From positions 1 to 25,424 of the forward strand of contig PXUB01000005.1 in the NCBI GenBank assembly GCA_003009755.1: a DNA stretch of 25,424 bases, in the 5' to 3' direction. A program made the position numbers and the translations under genes. Shown here piece by piece: positions 24,448 through 25,424 of this stretch. Source of the DNA: Thermoplasmatales archaeon SW_10_69_26. GTDB taxonomy: Archaea; Thermoplasmatota; SW-10-69-26. The notes below the pieces were generated by a model. The model worked only from the letters and a program-made list of their open reading frames with translations, ran no database searches and was not told the origin of the DNA. Each line of letters opens with the position of its first letter. Positions within the stretch are counted from its first letter, which is position 1.

Positions 24448-25424
24448 ATGACCACCGCGCTCGCGATCGCTGGCAGCGACTCCGGCGGCGGCGCCGGCAT
24501 CCAAGCCGACCTGAAAGCCATGGCCGCCGTCGGCGTCCACGGCGCCACCGCCATCACGAGCGTCACGAGCCAGAACACGCTCGGCGTCGACCGCGTCGAC
24601 CCGTTGCCCGTCGAGGGCGTGCTCGCGCAGATCGACGCCGTCGCCGGCGACCTCGACGTGCAGGCCGTCAAGACCGGCATGCTGCACACGCCCGCGGTCG
24701 TCGAGGCCGTCGCCGACCGCCTGGCCACCGAGGACGTGCCCGTCGTCGTCGACCCCGTCATGGTCGCCACCAGCGGCGACGCGCTCAGCGAGGGCGATCT
24801 GCCCCGCGCCCTGGCCAAGCTGGCCGCCGAAACAACGCTGCTCACCCCCAACATCGACGAGTGCGAGATGCTGCTCGACCGCGAGGTGAACACCCTGGCC
24901 GACGCGCGCGAGGCCGGGCAGGCCCTCCGCGAGGAGGGATGGGCCAACGTGCTCGTCAAAGGCGGACACCTCGCCACCGAGCAAGCCGTCGACCTGCTCG
25001 TCGGGGCCGACGGCGTGATCGAGCTCGCCTACCCGCGCGTCGACGGCACCCTCCACGGCGCCGGCTGCACCTACTCCAGCCTGATCGCCGGGCTCCTGGC
25101 TCGCGGCCACCAGCTCGAGCCGGCGGTCCAGGAAGCCCGCGCCCGCATGCATCGAGCCATCCAACACCGCTACGAGCCCGGCGAGGGCTCGGCCGTGCTC
25201 GACGCGCTCGAGCACCGCCAACCCGGCCCCGCCGAGGGCCAAGCCCTCTCGCAAGCCGCCTGGCGGATCGGGGCCCAGCTCGACGAGGCCCTCGTCCCGG
25301 AGGTCGGCATCAACCTCGCTCACGCGCCCGCCGACGCGGACGATCCCGCCGACGTGCTCGGCCTCAGCCGTCGCATCACGCCCGCGGCCGGTGGCCCCAG
25401 CCCGCCGGGCCCCGTCACCGAGGG
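24448..25424 (+). CDS. thiD: Hydroxymethylpyrimidine (phosphate) kinase, ThiD with start of ThiN domain (cut by window end)
   Basis: At least 325 residues, still open at the window end. ThiD phosphorylates HMP and then HMP-P to HMP-PP for thiamine synthesis. 'AIAGSDSGGGAGIQADLKA' (substrate and P-loop-like glycines) starts the kinase. 'QAVKTGMLHTPAVVEAVADR' and 'VPVVVDPVMVATSGDAL' are conserved strands, 'LLTPNIDECEMLL' follows, and 'VDGTLHGAGCTYSS' (about 199-211) holds the catalytic anion hole. After about residue 250 the sequence continues as 'QALSQAAWRIGAQLDEALVP' and 'EVGINLAHAPADADD', resembling the ThiN domain of archaeal ThiDN, which couples HMP-PP to the thiazole phosphate in place of ThiE. 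Only the beginning of that domain is visible. Confidence 0.92.
   Translation, partial: MTTALAIAGSDSGGGAGIQADLKAMAAVGVHGATAITSVTSQNTLGVDRVDPLPVEGVLAQIDAVAGDLDVQAVKTGMLHTPAVVEAVADRLATEDVPVVVDPVMVATSGDALSEGDLPRALAKLAAETTLLTPNIDECEMLLDREVNTLADAREAGQALREEGWANVLVKGGHLATEQAVDLLVGADGVIELAYPRVDGTLHGAGCTYSSLIAGLLARGHQLEPAVQEARARMHRAIQHRYEPGEGSAVLDALEHRQPGPAEGQALSQAAWRIGAQLDEALVPEVGINLAHAPADADDPADVLGLSRRITPAAGGPSPPGPVTE

Overview
The window is about 25 kb of very GC-rich DNA with the signature of a salt-adapted euryarchaeon. Proteins are acidic (Asp/Glu-rich). Many genes have a TATA-like box centred about 27-30 bp before the start codon, as expected for leaderless archaeal transcripts. GTG and TTG starts are used, and several secreted proteins carry an archaeal-style lipobox. 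The last gene is a ThiD kinase with what looks like the start of an archaeal ThiN-type domain. From memory, LigA, PurE, PolX and the 14.9-15.6 kb pair look most like haloarchaeal proteins. No rRNA or marker set is present, so I do not go below 'haloarchaeon-like or Thermoplasmatota-like euryarchaeon'.

Layout. 0-3.7 kb: a large secreted beta-helix/beta-propeller protein (-), then two bactofilin-like proteins (+). 3.9-6.7 kb: a six-TM protein (-), a long gene-poor stretch ending in an unusual repeat array (5.26-5.69 kb), an IscA-like Fe-S protein and a lipoprotein (-). 6.76-10.2 kb: a DAO-family flavoenzyme (+), a stem-loop-rich intergenic block, a truncated ArlJ/FlaJ-like fragment with an in-frame amber codon, purE (-), and a multiply frameshifted membrane-protein relic (-). 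10.25-14.7 kb: a CBS-pair protein, NAD+-dependent DNA ligase and PolX (all -), a likely DNA-repair cluster. 14.9-16.1 kb: a toxin-antitoxin-like pair and a CinA amidase domain (+). 16.1-18.3 kb: an AbiE-type locus with an intact AbiEi and a broken AbiEii. 18.5-19.9 kb: a frameshifted LVIVD-repeat lipoprotein. 19.9-21.3 kb: a PAS-only protein and a lipoprotein (-). 21.5-25.4 kb: a DUF429-like protein, a secreted protein, a small hypothetical protein and thiD(N), cut by the window end.

The housekeeping genes (purE, ligA, polX, cinA, thiD) look intact. Between them lie accessory and decaying genes: a lone ArlJ C-terminal half, a relic with three frame changes, a dead AbiEii and a frameshifted LVIVD protein. 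Some one-base lesions could be sequencing errors, and this is said where it applies. The most novel structure is the 5.26-5.69 kb array: four compound units, each a G/C hairpin with a T-tract followed by an element of exactly 53 bp bounded by an 11-bp inverted repeat. The last unit ends inside the stop codon of the IscA-like gene.
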